Below are positions 19,316 through 19,463 of a stretch of DNA of 19,463 nucleotides, piece after piece. Source of the stretch: Ettlia oleoabundans (taxonomy: Eukaryota > Chlorophyta > Chlorophyceae > Chlamydomonadales). The translations under genes were made by a program, and so were the position numbers. Location: contig JAAMXP010001571.1 in the NCBI GenBank assembly GCA_019693395.1, positions 1 through 19,463 of the forward strand. Direction: 5' to 3'. The notes under the pieces are model-generated. The model was not told where the DNA came from. It did no database searches and saw only the letters and a program-made list of their open reading frames with translations. The stretch's first letter is position 1, and each line of letters starts with the position of its first letter.

Positions 19316-19463
19316 GGCCTGCAGGCAGGCAGCACATGGCACGGGAAGCAGCGGCAGCAGCAGCAGATTTGCAGTGATCGCAATGAGTGCATGCCACACG
19401 GCAAGCACGTTGGGGTGGTCAACCCCACCTGGCCTGCCCAGTGCCTGCAAGCTATTAACAATC

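Overview
The window looks like nuclear DNA of a green alga, probably a trebouxiophyte of the Chlorella type. This rests on GC-rich sequence, genes cut by many short GT-AG introns (109 to 651 nt in the models here) with GTGAG-like donors, proteins rich in Ala, Gln and Ser, CAGG/TGCC tetranucleotide microsatellites in introns, and TGTAA-type candidate poly(A) signals. The species is inferred from style only. No bacterial operon, tRNA, rRNA, transposon or CRISPR array was seen.

Only the last exon of a plus-strand gene lies at the left edge (97-186). All other genes I can support are on the minus strand, in this order from left to right: a decayed F-box/LRR copy (1122-3448); an intact F-box/LRR paralogue with the same four-exon layout (4293-6263); a five-exon gene for a secreted or membrane protein with an eight-cysteine N-terminal module, a long Ala/Gln-rich middle and one C-terminal membrane helix (7407-10911); a START-like (SRPBCC, polyketide-cyclase/COQ10 type) protein with a long Ser-rich tail (12286-15896); a Cys/His-rich gene resolved only in part (16547-17553); and the 3' part of an MCM10-like replication factor gene (17972-19251), which runs off the right edge.

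Exon borders were placed by hand. Splice consensus, reading phase and comparison between the two F-box paralogues were used together. The 645-codon gene, the 569-codon gene and the visible MCM10 exons keep phase through every proposed junction, which is good internal support. First exons are the least certain parts.

The genes do not form an obvious pathway. The strongest stories are (1) a tandem F-box/LRR pair in which one copy carries at least five reading-frame lesions and an internal 235-bp duplication, (2) an unrecognised secreted/transmembrane protein with an eight-cysteine module, and (3) an intron of the MCM10-like gene that holds a copied piece of its own next exon.
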